DNA of 64,000 bases from Streptomyces daqingensis (GCF_014645895.1 NZ_BMMP01000016.1:1-64000); one strand, 5' to 3'; positions 1-9,044 are shown, numbered from the stretch's first letter. The notes: generated by a model not told the origin, from the letters alone. Program-made: numbers and translations.

Positions 1-135
1 CCGGGGAGACAAACAAACCCAGAGACTGCCGACGAACGGCAAGAGCGTCACCACAAGCACCACGGCTTCGCGGCAACTGTTCGAGCTTACACCACGGCTG
101 GAGGCGCCCCAAAACAGAGTCCGGTGCCCCCGCTC

Positions 136-945
136 TCAGCCCTTCCCGGACGCGAGTTCCCTGCTCCGGTCGCGTGCGGCCTCGAGGGCGTCCAGGACGG
201 CGGCCCGCACGCGGTGGTTCTCCAGCTCCCGGATGGCGTTGATCGTCGTGCCCGCGGGGGACGTGACGTTCTCGCGCAGCGTGACGGGGTGGTCTCCGCT
301 GTCGCGCAGCATCGTCGCGGCACCGACGGCGGCCTGCACGATCAGGTCGTGGGCCTTGTCCCGCGGGAGTCCGAGGAGGATGCCGGCGTCCGTCATCGCC
401 TCCACCAGGAAGTAGAAGTACGCCGGGCCGGAGCCGGAGAGGGCGGTGGCGGCGTCCTGCTGGCTCTCGGGGACGCGGAGGGTCTTGCCCACGCCGTTGA
501 AGATCTCCTCGGTCAGCGCCAGATGTGCGTCCGTGGCGTGGGTGCCCGCGGAGACGACGGACATGGCCTCGTCGACCAGCGCGGGAGTGTTCGTCATGAC
601 CCGGACGACCGGCGTGCCGGGCTGGAAGCGCTCCTCGAAGAGGGAGGTGGGGATGCCGGCGGCACCGCTGATGATCAGGCGCTCCGCGGGGGTGTGCGGG
701 GCCAGTTCGTCGAGCAGGGGGCGCATGTCCTGCGGTTTGACCGTGAGGATGAGGGTGTCCGCGTTCTTGGCGGCCTCGGTGTTGCTGACGGCCTCGACGC
801 CGTAGCGGTCGCGGAGCTCCTCCGCGCGTTCGGGTCGGCGTGCGGTGACCATGAGACGGGAGGGTGACCAGCCGCCCCGGAGCATGCCGGAGAGCAGTGC
901 CTCACCGATCTTCCCGGTGCCGAGGACGGCGACTTTCTGGGTCAT
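136..945 (-). CDS. proC: Pyrroline-5-carboxylate reductase
   Basis: It catalyses the last step of proline synthesis, the NAD(P)H-dependent reduction of 1-pyrroline-5-carboxylate in the cytoplasm. The 269-residue product opens with a Rossmann dinucleotide motif (VLGTGKIGEA, near residues 6-15) and carries the family's C-terminal dimerisation region, including LSGSGPAYFYF and a TSPAGTT signature. The reading frame extends 10 codons further upstream, but the ATG at 945 (MTQKVAVLG) lies directly before the beta-strand of the nucleotide fold and has a purine-rich GACGAGGTG before it, so it is preferred. The length is normal for the family. The gene stands alone between an unread region at the window edge and an ABC exporter operon on the same strand. 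Confidence 0.96.
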   Translation of the reverse strand: MTQKVAVLGTGKIGEALLSGMLRGGWSPSRLMVTARRPERAEELRDRYGVEAVSNTEAAKNADTLILTVKPQDMRPLLDELAPHTPAERLIISGAAGIPTSLFEERFQPGTPVVRVMTNTPALVDEAMSVVSAGTHATDAHLALTEEIFNGVGKTLRVPESQQDAATALSGSGPAYFYFLVEAMTDAGILLGLPRDKAHDLIVQAAVGAATMLRDSGDHPVTLRENVTSPAGTTINAIRELENHRVRAAVLDALEAARDRSRELASGKG

Positions 946-1057
946 GGAGCGGTTCACCTCGTCCAGTGCGTACACGTGCTCCGTTCATCCTCGCACCGGA
1001 GCGGGGGCCGCGGCCGGAGCGTCCGGCTGGTGGATGCCGGCCCCGCCCCGGCCGGGG

Positions 1058-1795
1058 TCATGCCGTGCGGCGGCGGAGGGTGGCCGCTCCGAGGCAGAGG
1101 ACGAGGAGGGCCGATCCGCCCACGATGGTGGCGTCGCGTACGAAGTCGCCGGTGGGGTCCGAGTGCTGGAGGACTTCGTTCATGCCCTCGACGGCGTAGG
1201 ACATCGGAAGCACGTCGGACACGTACTCCAGGACGGGCTGCATGGTCTCGCGCGGCGCGAAGAGGCCGCACAGCAGGATCTGCGGGAAGATCACCGCGGG
1301 CATGAACTGGACGACCTGGAACTCCGAGGCCGCGAAGGCGCTGACGAAGAGCCCGAGCGCCGTGCCGAGGATCGCGTCGAGCAGGGCGACGAGGAGCAGC
1401 AGCCAGGGTGACCCCGCGAAGTCGAGGTCCAGCAGCCAGACGGCTACGGCCGTCGCGACAGACGCCTGGACGACGGCGAGTACGCCGAAGGCGAGCGCGT
1501 AGCCCGCGATCAGGTCGCCCTTGCCGAGCGGCATCGACAGCAGGCGCTCCAGCGTGCCGGACGTGCGTTCGCGCAGGGTCGCGATCGAGGTGACGAGGAA
1601 CATCGTCACCAGCGGGAAGATGCCGAGCAGGGAGGCCCCGATGCCGTCGAAGGCGCGGCGGTCGGCGTCGAAGACGAAGTAGAGGAGTACGAGGAGCAGT
1701 ACGGGGACCAGCAGCAGCAGAGCGACGGTGCGGGGGTCGTGGCTGAGCTGGCGGAGTACGCGCCGGGTGGTGGCGAGGGTGCGGGAGAGCTTCAT
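1058..1795 (-). CDS. ABC-2 type transporter permease
   Basis: This is the membrane subunit of a two-component exporter, paired with the ATPase gene immediately upstream (67-base gap, same strand). The 245-residue protein has about six hydrophobic segments, the first at residues 22-42, and a region resembling the ABC-2 family signature (TSIATLRERTSGTLERLLSMP) in the first intracellular loop. This layout is that of DrrB/NodJ-like exporters of drugs or lipids. The substrate cannot be told from sequence. Expression is expected from the promoter and operator-like palindrome in front of the ATPase gene. Confidence 0.9.
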   Translation of the reverse strand: MKLSRTLATTRRVLRQLSHDPRTVALLLLVPVLLLVLLYFVFDADRRAFDGIGASLLGIFPLVTMFLVTSIATLRERTSGTLERLLSMPLGKGDLIAGYALAFGVLAVVQASVATAVAVWLLDLDFAGSPWLLLLVALLDAILGTALGLFVSAFAASEFQVVQFMPAVIFPQILLCGLFAPRETMQPVLEYVSDVLPMSYAVEGMNEVLQHSDPTGDFVRDATIVGGSALLVLCLGAATLRRRTA

Positions 1796-1862
1796 GGCTG
1801 GGCTCCGGGCGGAAGGGATCGGGGGAGGGCGGGCAGTGGCCGCGGGCGGCTGGGGCCGCCGG

Positions 1863-2672
1863 TCACGGGGTGGCGCCTTCGGCCTCGCGGGCCGCGTCGA
1901 CGAGGTGCAGGAAGGCGTCCTCGACCGAGCCGGTGTGCGTACGGGCGCGCAGGGCGCCGGGGGAATCGGCGGCGAGGAGGCGTCCGGCGCGCATGAGCAG
2001 GAGGTTCTGGCAGCGGTCGGCCTCGTCCATGACGTGGGACGAGATCAGGAGGGTGGTGCCCCGTTCGCCTGCGAGGCGGTGGAAGAGGTTCCACAGGTCG
2101 CGGCGGAGGACGGGGTCCAGGCCGACGGTGGGTTCGTCGAGGACGAGCAGTTCGGGTGAGCCGAGGAGCGCGACCGCGAGGGAGACGCGGGAGTGCTGGC
2201 CGCCGGAGAGGTTGCCGGTGAGGGAGTCGGCGTGCCCGAGCAGGTCGACGTCACGGAGGGCCCGCGTGACCTGCTCGGCCCGTTCGCGGCGGGGGATGCC
2301 GAGGACGGCCGCGTAGTAGTCGAGGTTCTGCCGGGCTGTCAGGTCCCCGTAGACCGAGGGGTTCTGGGTGACGTAGCCGACGCGGGAGCGCAGCTGCCTG
2401 GCGCCGGCGGGGCGGCCCAGCACGTCGAGGGTGCCGTCGACGTTGGCCTGGGTGCCGACGATCGCACGCATGAGCGTGGACTTGCCGCAGCCGGACGGGC
2501 CGAGCAGTCCGGTGACGGTGGCGGGCGCGACTTCGAAGGACAGGTCGTCGATCACTGTGCGGCCGCCACGGACGACGTTGAGGCCGTCTGCCCGGATGGC
2601 CGGGCCCTTCTCGGCGGGTGGAGGGGAGGAGCCGGGCGTGCCGGCGGGCCCGGGCCGCTTGTTATTCATCAT
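1863..2672 (-). CDS. ABC exporter ATP-binding protein
   Basis: It is the cytoplasmic ATPase that should energise the ABC-2 permease encoded just downstream. Visible motifs are Walker A GPSGCGKST (residues 58-66), the ABC signature in the slightly unusual form LSGGQHSR, Walker B LLVLDEPTVGLDP and the switch histidine in LLISSHVMDEA. The 269-residue length and the DrrA-like features suggest a drug or self-resistance type exporter. The start is the first of two consecutive ATG codons at 2672. A good -35/-10 pair ends 7 bases upstream, so the message is probably leaderless. The first 24 residues are a proline-rich extension before the nucleotide-binding fold. Confidence 0.93.
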   Translation of the reverse strand: MMNNKRPGPAGTPGSSPPPAEKGPAIRADGLNVVRGGRTVIDDLSFEVAPATVTGLLGPSGCGKSTLMRAIVGTQANVDGTLDVLGRPAGARQLRSRVGYVTQNPSVYGDLTARQNLDYYAAVLGIPRRERAEQVTRALRDVDLLGHADSLTGNLSGGQHSRVSLAVALLGSPELLVLDEPTVGLDPVLRRDLWNLFHRLAGERGTTLLISSHVMDEADRCQNLLLMRAGRLLAADSPGALRARTHTGSVEDAFLHLVDAAREAEGATP

Positions 2673-2709
2673 GTGATGAATTGTGGGGCCGCGACGCGTG
2701 GACCGTCAA
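2664..2709 (-). promoter_or_regulatory. Leaderless promoter with operator palindrome over the ABC ATPase start
   Basis: Reading the minus strand, TTGACG (2709-2704) and CACAAT (2685-2680) are separated by 18 bases, a good vegetative-type promoter. The ATG at 2672 lies 7 bases after the -10 box. A perfect inverted repeat, ATTCATCA-TG-TGATGAAT on the plus strand (2664-2681), covers the transcription start and the start codon. This is the position of a repressor operator. No regulator gene of an obvious matching type is adjacent. Confidence 0.6.
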
Positions 2710-2883
2710 GAGAGAGGGGCGCCGGCTCGGCGGCAAGACCTGGCCGGTCACGGCGAGGCATGGCGTGAATCCGCCTTCGAGGCATCGCTTTTCACTCACG
2801 GTGCATGTGCCGACTTGCAAACGCACCTCGCCGACTGGACACAATGAGGCTTCCTGTACAGCGAGCTCGCCGAGGGAGCTTCG

Positions 2884-3255
2884 ATGCGGCCGAGCAGGCA
2901 CGCCGGGCGGACACTCATCGCCGCCGTCGCGCTGCTGTTCGCCACGCTCCTGATCGCCGAGACCGCATACGCCCAGGTCGTTCCGGAGATCACTCAGCCC
3001 GTCACGTCCGTGTCGCAGCAGATGCCGGCCGCTGCACCGCACTCCGGAACCGGAGAGGACGACTGCCGGCCGCGGCAGACGGCGCGCCACACGGGGCACG
3101 CCCCCGCGTCACCCGTACCGCAAGGACAAATGTGCGGTTGCGATTTCCGTACCGGACAGACGCATGTACCGGCGGATCCGGTCACCATGCGTGACGCCTC
3201 CCGGGCAGTGAGATCCACAGCCCTGCCACTCATGCACCGGACGTTGCGCTGCTGA
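2884..3255 (+). CDS. Small secreted protein, function unknown
   Basis: I do not recognise a family. The 123-residue product begins with a typical signal peptide: basic MRPSRHAGR, a hydrophobic stretch at residues 11-26 and a likely cleavage after ETAYA (about residue 29). The mature part is small, polar and rich in proline, histidine and cysteine (DDC, CGCD and a final RC). The ATG at 2884 has a good ribosome site GGGAG five bases upstream. It precedes the SulP transporter gene on the same strand with a 141-base gap, so the two may be cotranscribed. The four cysteines and several histidines could bind metal or form disulfides outside the cell, but this is only inference. Confidence 0.6.
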   Translation: MRPSRHAGRTLIAAVALLFATLLIAETAYAQVVPEITQPVTSVSQQMPAAAPHSGTGEDDCRPRQTARHTGHAPASPVPQGQMCGCDFRTGQTHVPADPVTMRDASRAVRSTALPLMHRTLRC

Positions 3256-3396
3256 GCTGCACGCCGCGCCGACAGGTGTGAGCCAGCTCAGGCAGAAAGC
3301 CGTCCACACAGGGCGCCGGTGAGCGCCCTGGCCCCCCATGCAGCGAACGATCCCCGCCCCGCACACGACGTGCGACGAGGCGGGATGGAGGCGTAC

Positions 3397-4911
3397 ATGC
3401 GTTTCGAACCGAGAACCCGCGGCACTCTGCGGGCCGACATCACCGCGTCACTCGTGGTCTTCCTCGTCGCGGTGCCGCTCTGCGTCGGCGTCGCCGTCGC
3501 CTCGGGCGTGCCGGCCGAGCTGGGCCTCATCACGGGGATCGTGGGAGGTCTCGTCACCGGCTTCCTGCCGGGCAGCAGTCTGCAGGTCAGCGGGCCCGCG
3601 GCAGGGCTGACCGTACTCGTGTACGAGGCAGTGCAGGCGTACGGGCCGGAAGTGCTCGGCGTGCTCGTACTGCTGGCCGGGGTGCTGCAGCTGGCCATGG
3701 GGGCGCTGCGGCTGGGGCGGTGGTTCAGGGCGATCTCCGTCGCGGTGGTGCAGGGCATGCTGGCGGGCATCGGACTCGTCCTGATCGCGGGTCAGGTTTA
3801 CACGCTCGCCGACGAGGAGGCGCCGGGCACGGGCCTGGGCAAGCTCGCGGGGCTCCCCGCTCTCGCAGGGACGGTGATCGGCTCCGCGACGGCTGCGACC
3901 GCCGCCGCGGTGGGCGTGGGAACGATCGCGGTGCTGGTCGTCTGGCCCCGGTGGAAGCCGGTCGCGAAGGTGCTTCCGGCCCCGCTTGCCGCCGTGGCGC
4001 TGGCGACGGCGGTGACGGCGCTGCTCGATCTGCCCGTCGCCCGCGTACAGGTGCAGGGCCTGCTGGACGCCGTACGGCCGCCGGAGGCGGAGGACTTCGC
4101 CATGCTCGCGTCGTTCGGCATGGCCGCGACAGTGGTGGCGTTCGCGCTGGTGGCGTCCGCGGAGTCGCTGTTCAGTGCCGCCGCCGTCGACAGACTGCAC
4201 GACGGTCCGCGTACGCAGTACGACAGGGAACTCATCGCACAGGGCACGGGGAACGCCGTGTGCGGTGTTCTCGGAGCGCTGCCCATGACGGCGGTGATCG
4301 TGCGCAGTTCGGCGAACGTCGCGGCAGGGGCACGCACCAAGCTGTCCCGTGTGCTGCACGGGGTGTGGCTGCTGCTGTTCGCGGCGGCACTGCCGGCGGC
4401 ACTCGGGGTGATTCCGGTGGCGGCGCTGGCGGGTGTGCTGATGCACGCGGGCTGGAAGCTGATCCCGCTGCGCGACCTGGTGCCGCTGTGGCGGGAGCAC
4501 CGGGCGGAGGCCGTGGTGCTGGGCGTCACCGCTGCCGCGATCTTCATCGTGAACATGTTCGAGGGGGTGCTGATCGGGCTGCTGCTCGCGGTGGTGAAGT
4601 CCGCCTGGGAGATCTCGCACGTACAGATCGAGACGGACGACGCGGGTCACGGCCGGCCCTTGCGCGTCCGGGTGCTGGGCAACGCCACCTTCCTGCGACT
4701 GCCCAAGCTGCTGGACCAGTTGGAGGCGCTCCCCCAGGACCGTCGCGTCGAGCTGAGCCTCGCGGGGCTGCGGCACGTCGACCATGCCTGCGGGATGGCA
4801 CTGTCCGCGTGGGAGGAGGAGCACAACGCGCGTGCCGGCGCGGCGGCCCCCTCACCGTCGTCGCAGCAGCCGCCCGAGCATCCGGCGGGGGCGGGGCGGG
4901 CTCAGGGGTGA
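3397..4911 (+). CDS. SulP family anion transporter
   Basis: It is a 504-residue inner-membrane transporter of the SLC26/SulP family, whose members carry sulfate, bicarbonate or other anions. The family's opening is evident (ADITASLVVFLVAVPLCVGVA, then the VSGPAAGLTVLV segment), followed by roughly ten further membrane segments. A short STAS-like C-terminal domain (about residues 405-475, containing RVLGNATFLRLPKLL and VELSLAGLRHVDHAC) ends in a proline/alanine-rich tail. The start at 3397 is chosen because GGATGGAGG lies 6 bases before it; an upstream in-frame ATG at 3385 is less well placed. No cysteine or sulfate-activation gene adjoins it, so sulfate versus bicarbonate cannot be decided. 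Confidence 0.9.
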   Translation: MRFEPRTRGTLRADITASLVVFLVAVPLCVGVAVASGVPAELGLITGIVGGLVTGFLPGSSLQVSGPAAGLTVLVYEAVQAYGPEVLGVLVLLAGVLQLAMGALRLGRWFRAISVAVVQGMLAGIGLVLIAGQVYTLADEEAPGTGLGKLAGLPALAGTVIGSATAATAAAVGVGTIAVLVVWPRWKPVAKVLPAPLAAVALATAVTALLDLPVARVQVQGLLDAVRPPEAEDFAMLASFGMAATVVAFALVASAESLFSAAAVDRLHDGPRTQYDRELIAQGTGNAVCGVLGALPMTAVIVRSSANVAAGARTKLSRVLHGVWLLLFAAALPAALGVIPVAALAGVLMHAGWKLIPLRDLVPLWREHRAEAVVLGVTAAAIFIVNMFEGVLIGLLLAVVKSAWEISHVQIETDDAGHGRPLRVRVLGNATFLRLPKLLDQLEALPQDRRVELSLAGLRHVDHACGMALSAWEEEHNARAGAAAPSPSSQQPPEHPAGAGRAQG

Positions 4912-4967
4912 CGTCCGGCCCGGAACGGAGCGGGACCCGCAGGTGGTACGGCTCGGCGGAGGCCGGG

Positions 4968-5276
4968 TCAGTCAGCCTCGTGCAGCGCCTTCCGCTCCGT
5001 CGCGTCCTTCTGCTGGATGGCGTTGATCGCCCGCCGGGCAGCGGCGAGCTCGTCGATGTTCCGGCGGTGCAACTCGACGTTGTCCTCCAGCAGTTGCGCG
5101 TACTTGTGAGCCAGCTGCTTGTACTGCTCCTCGCGCGACGCCAGCATGCGGGCCCGCCAGGTCGCCGCGATCTGCCAGACCAGCACGATCAGGAGTACGA
5201 AGACTCCGCCCGTTCCCATCGCCGCAGCCCACACACCGGCGGGGTCCGCGGCGAGGACGATCAGTTCCAGGCTCAC
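4968..5276 (-). CDS. Small membrane-anchored coiled-coil protein
   Basis: The 102-residue product has one hydrophobic segment (about residues 17-37) followed by a charged helix with heptad-like spacing (EEQYKQLAHKYAQLLEDNVELHRRNIDELAAARRA in two blocks). It should be anchored in the cytoplasmic membrane with the coiled coil inside. The GTG start at 5276 follows a purine run GAGAGAGGG. It is convergent with the SulP gene and lies downstream of ilvD on the same strand with a roughly 200-base gap. I do not recognise a named family; short proteins of this form are common in Streptomyces. Confidence 0.7.
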   Translation of the reverse strand: MSLELIVLAADPAGVWAAAMGTGGVFVLLIVLVWQIAATWRARMLASREEQYKQLAHKYAQLLEDNVELHRRNIDELAAARRAINAIQQKDATERKALHEAD

Positions 5277-5473
5277 AACGCTGCCCTCTCTCCGTCGCGT
5301 CCCGCCGCACGCGGGAGGCCCGTACCCGATCCTGCGGGGCCGGGTAGCGGCGGGAAAGACGAAAGCGCGGATGTGCGGGCTCGTTCAGGGTTCTCCCCGA
5401 CGCCGAGCGTGCGGCGGTCGGGGTCCCCCTCAGGGTGGCGCCGCGGAAGGGCATTCCGCGGCGCTGTCGCGGG

Positions 5474-7318
5474 CTACTGGCCGCCGAGCTGGGTCAGGTC
5501 CCGCACAGCGCCCTTGTCCGCACTGGTCGCCATGGCCGCGTAGGCACGCAGAGCCGTGGAGACCTTGCGCTCGCGGCCGTGCGGGGCGTACGTGCCGTCC
5601 AGCGCAGCCCGGCGGGCCGCCAGGACCTCGTCGTCGACCTTCAGCTCGATGGTGCGGTTGGGGATGTCGATGACGATCTGGTCGTCGGTCTCCACGAGCG
5701 CGATCGTGCCGCCGCCCGCCGCCTCCGGGGAGACGTGACCGATGGACAGGCCCGAGGTACCGCCCGAGAAGCGCCCGTCGGTGATCAGAGCGCACGCCTT
5801 GCCCAGGCCGCGGCCCTTGAGGAAGGACGTCGGGTAGAGCATCTCCTGCATACCGGGGCCGCCCTTGGGGCCCTCGTAGCGGATGACGACGACGTCGCCC
5901 TCCTTGACCTGCTTCTTCAGGATGGCGTCGACGGCCTGCTCCTGGGACTCGCAGACGACGGCGGGTCCGGAGAAGGTGAGGATGGACTCGTCGACGCCCG
6001 CCGTCTTCACGACGCAGCCGTTCTCCGCGAGGTTGCCGTACAGGACCGCGAGGCCGCCCTCCGTGGAGTAGGCGTGCTCGACGTCACGGATGCAGCCGCC
6101 CGCGGCGTCAGTGTCGAGGGAGTCCCAGCGTTCGGACTGCGAGAAGGCCGACGCCGACCGGACGCACCCCGGCGCCGCGTGGAACAGTTCGAGCGCCGTC
6201 GCGGACGGCGAACCGCCCCGGACGTCCCAGTTCTTCAGCCAGTCGGCCAGCGACGGGGAGTGCACGCTGTGCACGTCCTCGTTGAGCAGGCCGGCCCGGT
6301 ACAGCTCGCCGAGGATGGCGGGGATGCCGCCTGCGCGGTGCACGTCCTCCATGTAGTACGTGCCGTTGGGCGCGACCTTCGACAGGCAGGGCAGCGACCG
6401 GGACAGCGCGTCGATGTCCGCCATGGAGAAGTCCAGCTCGGCCTCCTGCGCGGCGGCGAGCAGGTGGAGGATGGTGTTGGTCGAGCCGCCCATGGCGATG
6501 TCGAGCGCCATGGCGTTCTCGAAGGCGGCGCGGCCGCCGACGTTGCGCGGCAGGACGGTGTCGTCGTCCTGGTCGTAGTAGCGCGTGGCCAGTTCGACGA
6601 CGGTCCGGCCCGCGTCCTCGTACAGCGCCTTGCGTGCCGTGTGCGTCGCCAGCACGGAGCCGTTGCCCGGCAGGGCCAGGCCCATGGCTTCGGTGAGGCA
6701 GTTCATCGAGTTCGCGGTGAACATGCCGGAGCACGATCCGCAGGTGGGACAGGCGCTGTCCTCGATGCGGCGCATGTCCTCGTCCGAGACGCTGTCGTTG
6801 GCGGACTCGGCGATGGCGCTGATCAGGTCGAGCTTGCGGACGGTGCCGTTGACGAGCGTCGCCGTACCCGACTCCATCGGCCCGCCGGAGACGAAGACGG
6901 TGGGGATGTTGAGCCGCATCGCGGCCATCAGCATGCCCGGCGTGATCTTGTCGCAGTTGGAGATGCAGATCAGGGCGTCCGCGCAGTGTGCCTCCGTCAT
7001 GTACTCGACGGAGTCCGCGATCAGGTCGCGGGACGGCAGGGAGTAGAGCATGCCGCCGTGGCCCATGGCGATGCCGTCGTCGACCGCGATGGTGTTGAAC
7101 TCGCGCGGGATGCCGCCCGCCGCCTTGACGGCGTCGCTGACGATCCGCCCCACGGGCTGCAGGTGGGTGTGGCCGGGCACGAACTCGGTGAAGCTGTTGG
7201 CCACCGCGATGACCGGCTTGCCGAAGTCCTCACGCGCTACGCCCGATGCCTGCATGAGGGCACGGGCGCCCGCCATGTTGCGGCCGTGGGTGACGGTGCG
7301 GGACCTCAGCTCGGGCAT
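5474..7318 (-). CDS. ilvD: Dihydroxy-acid dehydratase
   Basis: It dehydrates 2,3-dihydroxy-isovalerate and 2,3-dihydroxy-3-methylvalerate to the 2-keto acids in valine and isoleucine synthesis, and feeds pantoate synthesis. The 614-residue length matches the bacterial family. Iron-sulfur cluster ligands are visible at C122 (SNCDKITPG) and C193 (CPTCGSC), with the lysine of the CDK motif (K124) expected to be carbamylated. The ATG at 7318 has GTGGAG 8 bases upstream. The gene stands alone rather than with ilvBNC. About 260 bases separate it from the TetR gene upstream. Confidence 0.97.
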   Translation of the reverse strand: MPELRSRTVTHGRNMAGARALMQASGVAREDFGKPVIAVANSFTEFVPGHTHLQPVGRIVSDAVKAAGGIPREFNTIAVDDGIAMGHGGMLYSLPSRDLIADSVEYMTEAHCADALICISNCDKITPGMLMAAMRLNIPTVFVSGGPMESGTATLVNGTVRKLDLISAIAESANDSVSDEDMRRIEDSACPTCGSCSGMFTANSMNCLTEAMGLALPGNGSVLATHTARKALYEDAGRTVVELATRYYDQDDDTVLPRNVGGRAAFENAMALDIAMGGSTNTILHLLAAAQEAELDFSMADIDALSRSLPCLSKVAPNGTYYMEDVHRAGGIPAILGELYRAGLLNEDVHSVHSPSLADWLKNWDVRGGSPSATALELFHAAPGCVRSASAFSQSERWDSLDTDAAGGCIRDVEHAYSTEGGLAVLYGNLAENGCVVKTAGVDESILTFSGPAVVCESQEQAVDAILKKQVKEGDVVVIRYEGPKGGPGMQEMLYPTSFLKGRGLGKACALITDGRFSGGTSGLSIGHVSPEAAGGGTIALVETDDQIVIDIPNRTIELKVDDEVLAARRAALDGTYAPHGRERKVSTALRAYAAMATSADKGAVRDLTQLGGQ

Positions 7319-7580
7319 GGTGGCACTCCACTTTGTACGGTGCGTGCGCCTCTTGCGGCGTCACACGGGTGTCCGTCCAGTGCGCGCTGCCGGGCTCGTC
7401 TCACAGCGGACGCGGCGTCGCGCACAGTGCGCGGGCCGCGATGTGGAGCGGCGAGGGCAGCTCACACGTTTCGTAGGTTCCCGAGAGTACGCCCCGGCGA
7501 CCGGAATCTGGACCTTCGGACCACATCTTGAGACCGGACGACCGGTCGGTGGGCACTGCGGAGGGGCTCCTCCCGGAGAC

Positions 7581-8195
7581 TCAGCCGGTCAGATGCCTCT
7601 GCACCACGGGCCCCAGACGTCCGGCAAGCTCTTCGACCGGCACCGAGGCGATGGGCTCCAGCTTGATGACGTAGCGCAGCAGCGCCGTCCCCACGAGCTG
7701 CGCGACGGCCAGCTCGACGCGCAGTTCCGCGTCCGGAGCGCCCAGATTGCCCGCCACGCGCCGCAGCAGGTTGCGCCCGATGAGTCCGCGGAAGATCGCC
7801 GCGGCTGTCTCGTTGGCGACGGCGGAACGCATGATCGCCAGCAGCGGGTCCCTCGTGACCGTGTCCTCCCAGATGCCCAGGACGTAGCCGGCGAGCTGCT
7901 CGCCCCACTGCTCGCGGCCGCCGGACAGCAGGTCCGGGATGTCCATCGCGGGGGCGAAGGCCCCCTCGACCGCGGCGACGAAGACCTGCTCCTTGGTCCC
8001 GAAGTAGTGGTGGACGAGGGCCGAGTCCACCCCGGCTCCCCGCGCGATCGCCCGGACCGACGCCTTGTCGTAGCCGCTCTCCGCGAACTCGGCGCGCGCG
8101 GAACTGAGGATCCGGTCGCGGGTGCCGGGCTCGCCGGCGACCTTCTCCGCCGAGGCGGGGCGGCCGCGTCTGCGGCCGGGCCCGGCGGAGCTCAC
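7581..8195 (-). CDS. TetR family transcriptional regulator
   Basis: The 204-residue protein has an N-terminal helix-turn-helix of the TetR type (about residues 24-70: RDRILSSARAEFAESGY, then SVRAIARGAGVDSALVHHYFGTKEQVF) and a ligand-binding helical C-terminus. The start is GTG at 8195, because GTGA overlaps the stop of the isomerase gene upstream and there is no methionine between there and the DNA-binding domain. This makes the two genes translationally coupled. The overlap suggests it senses something connected with the isomerase-like enzyme or acts on its operon; the effector is unknown. Confidence 0.9.
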   Translation of the reverse strand: MSSAGPGRRRGRPASAEKVAGEPGTRDRILSSARAEFAESGYDKASVRAIARGAGVDSALVHHYFGTKEQVFVAAVEGAFAPAMDIPDLLSGGREQWGEQLAGYVLGIWEDTVTRDPLLAIMRSAVANETAAAIFRGLIGRNLLRRVAGNLGAPDAELRVELAVAQLVGTALLRYVIKLEPIASVPVEELAGRLGPVVQRHLTG

Positions 8196-9037
8196 CGGCG
8201 CCTCTGCGGAGGCGTGCCGGCGCCGCCCACCGCGGCGGAGGCGAGGTGGAGCCGCGTGTAGGCCAGCGCCTCGGCCAGGTCGGTCTCCCGTTCGGCCGCC
8301 GACATGGCGCGTCGGGTGTTGACCTCGACGACGACGTGACCGTCGAAGCCGCTCGCCCCCAGCCGCTCGAGGACCTCGGCGCAGGGCTGCGTGCCACGGC
8401 CCGGAACGAGGTGCTCGTCCTTGTTGGAGCCGTTGCCGTCGGCGATGTGCACGTGCCCGAGGCGGTCTCCCATGCGGTCGAGCATGGCGAGCGTGTCCGT
8501 GCGCGACGTCGCCGTGTGCGAGAGGTCGATCGTGAAATGGCGGTAGTCGTCCTGGGTGGGGTCCCAGTCGGGGGCGTAGGCCATCATCTCGCGGTCGCGG
8601 TACCGCCACGGGAACATGTTCTCGACGGCGAACCGGACGTCCGTCTCACCGGCCATGCGCCAGACGCCGTCGACGAACTCCCGTGCGTAGTTGCGCTGCC
8701 AGCGGAAGGGCGGGTGCACGACGACCGTCGACGCTCCGAGGCGCTCGGCCGCGTGCCGGGCCCGCTGAAGCTTCATCCAGGGGTCGGTGGACCAGACCCG
8801 CTGCGTGATCAGGAGGCAGGGCGCGTGCACCGCGAGCACGGGGATCTCGTGGAAGTCCGAGAGCCGCCGCAGCGCTTCGATGTCCTGGCTGACCGGGTCG
8901 GTCCACACCATGACCTCGACGCCGTCGTAGCCGAGGCGCGCAGCGATTTCGAAGGCCGTCGCCGTGGACTCCGGATAGACGGAGGCCGTGGACAGGGCGA
9001 CCTTCGCATCGGGGACGCGCACCGCAGGTTGAGCCAC
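8192..9037 (-). CDS. Sugar phosphate isomerase/epimerase-like TIM-barrel protein
   Basis: The 281-residue product belongs to the xylose isomerase-like AP-endonuclease-2 superfamily. Motifs include the early VALSTASVYPES strand, HAPCLL, VVHPPFRWQ, the acidic ENMFP and DLSHTATS in the barrel and HIADGNGS near the end, supplying the usual His/Glu/Asp metal ligands. Members are isomerases, epimerases or nucleases, and the substrate cannot be assigned. The GTG start at 9037 has TAGGCT 7 bases upstream, indicating a leaderless message. It overlaps the downstream TetR gene by four bases and follows the Ppx/GppA gene on the same strand. Confidence 0.85.
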   Translation of the reverse strand: MAQPAVRVPDAKVALSTASVYPESTATAFEIAARLGYDGVEVMVWTDPVSQDIEALRRLSDFHEIPVLAVHAPCLLITQRVWSTDPWMKLQRARHAAERLGASTVVVHPPFRWQRNYAREFVDGVWRMAGETDVRFAVENMFPWRYRDREMMAYAPDWDPTQDDYRHFTIDLSHTATSRTDTLAMLDRMGDRLGHVHIADGNGSNKDEHLVPGRGTQPCAEVLERLGASGFDGHVVVEVNTRRAMSAAERETDLAEALAYTRLHLASAAVGGAGTPPQRRR

Positions 9038-9044
9038 AGCAGAC

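Noticed and set aside
7419..7433. CGCGCAC-A-GTGCGCG palindrome upstream of ilvD as a terminator or operator
   Set aside because: The one-base loop cannot form a stable hairpin without losing pairs, and CG-alternating palindromes occur frequently by chance at this GC content.
5435..7531. Long plus-strand ORF of about 700 codons opposite ilvD
   Set aside because: It mirrors ilvD on the other strand, its product is arginine/aspartate/valine-rich with no domain motif, and such mirror frames are expected from high GC at third positions. The same reasoning removes the long frames opposite clpC (29037-31430), ftsH (61322-63475), nadB and the SulP gene.
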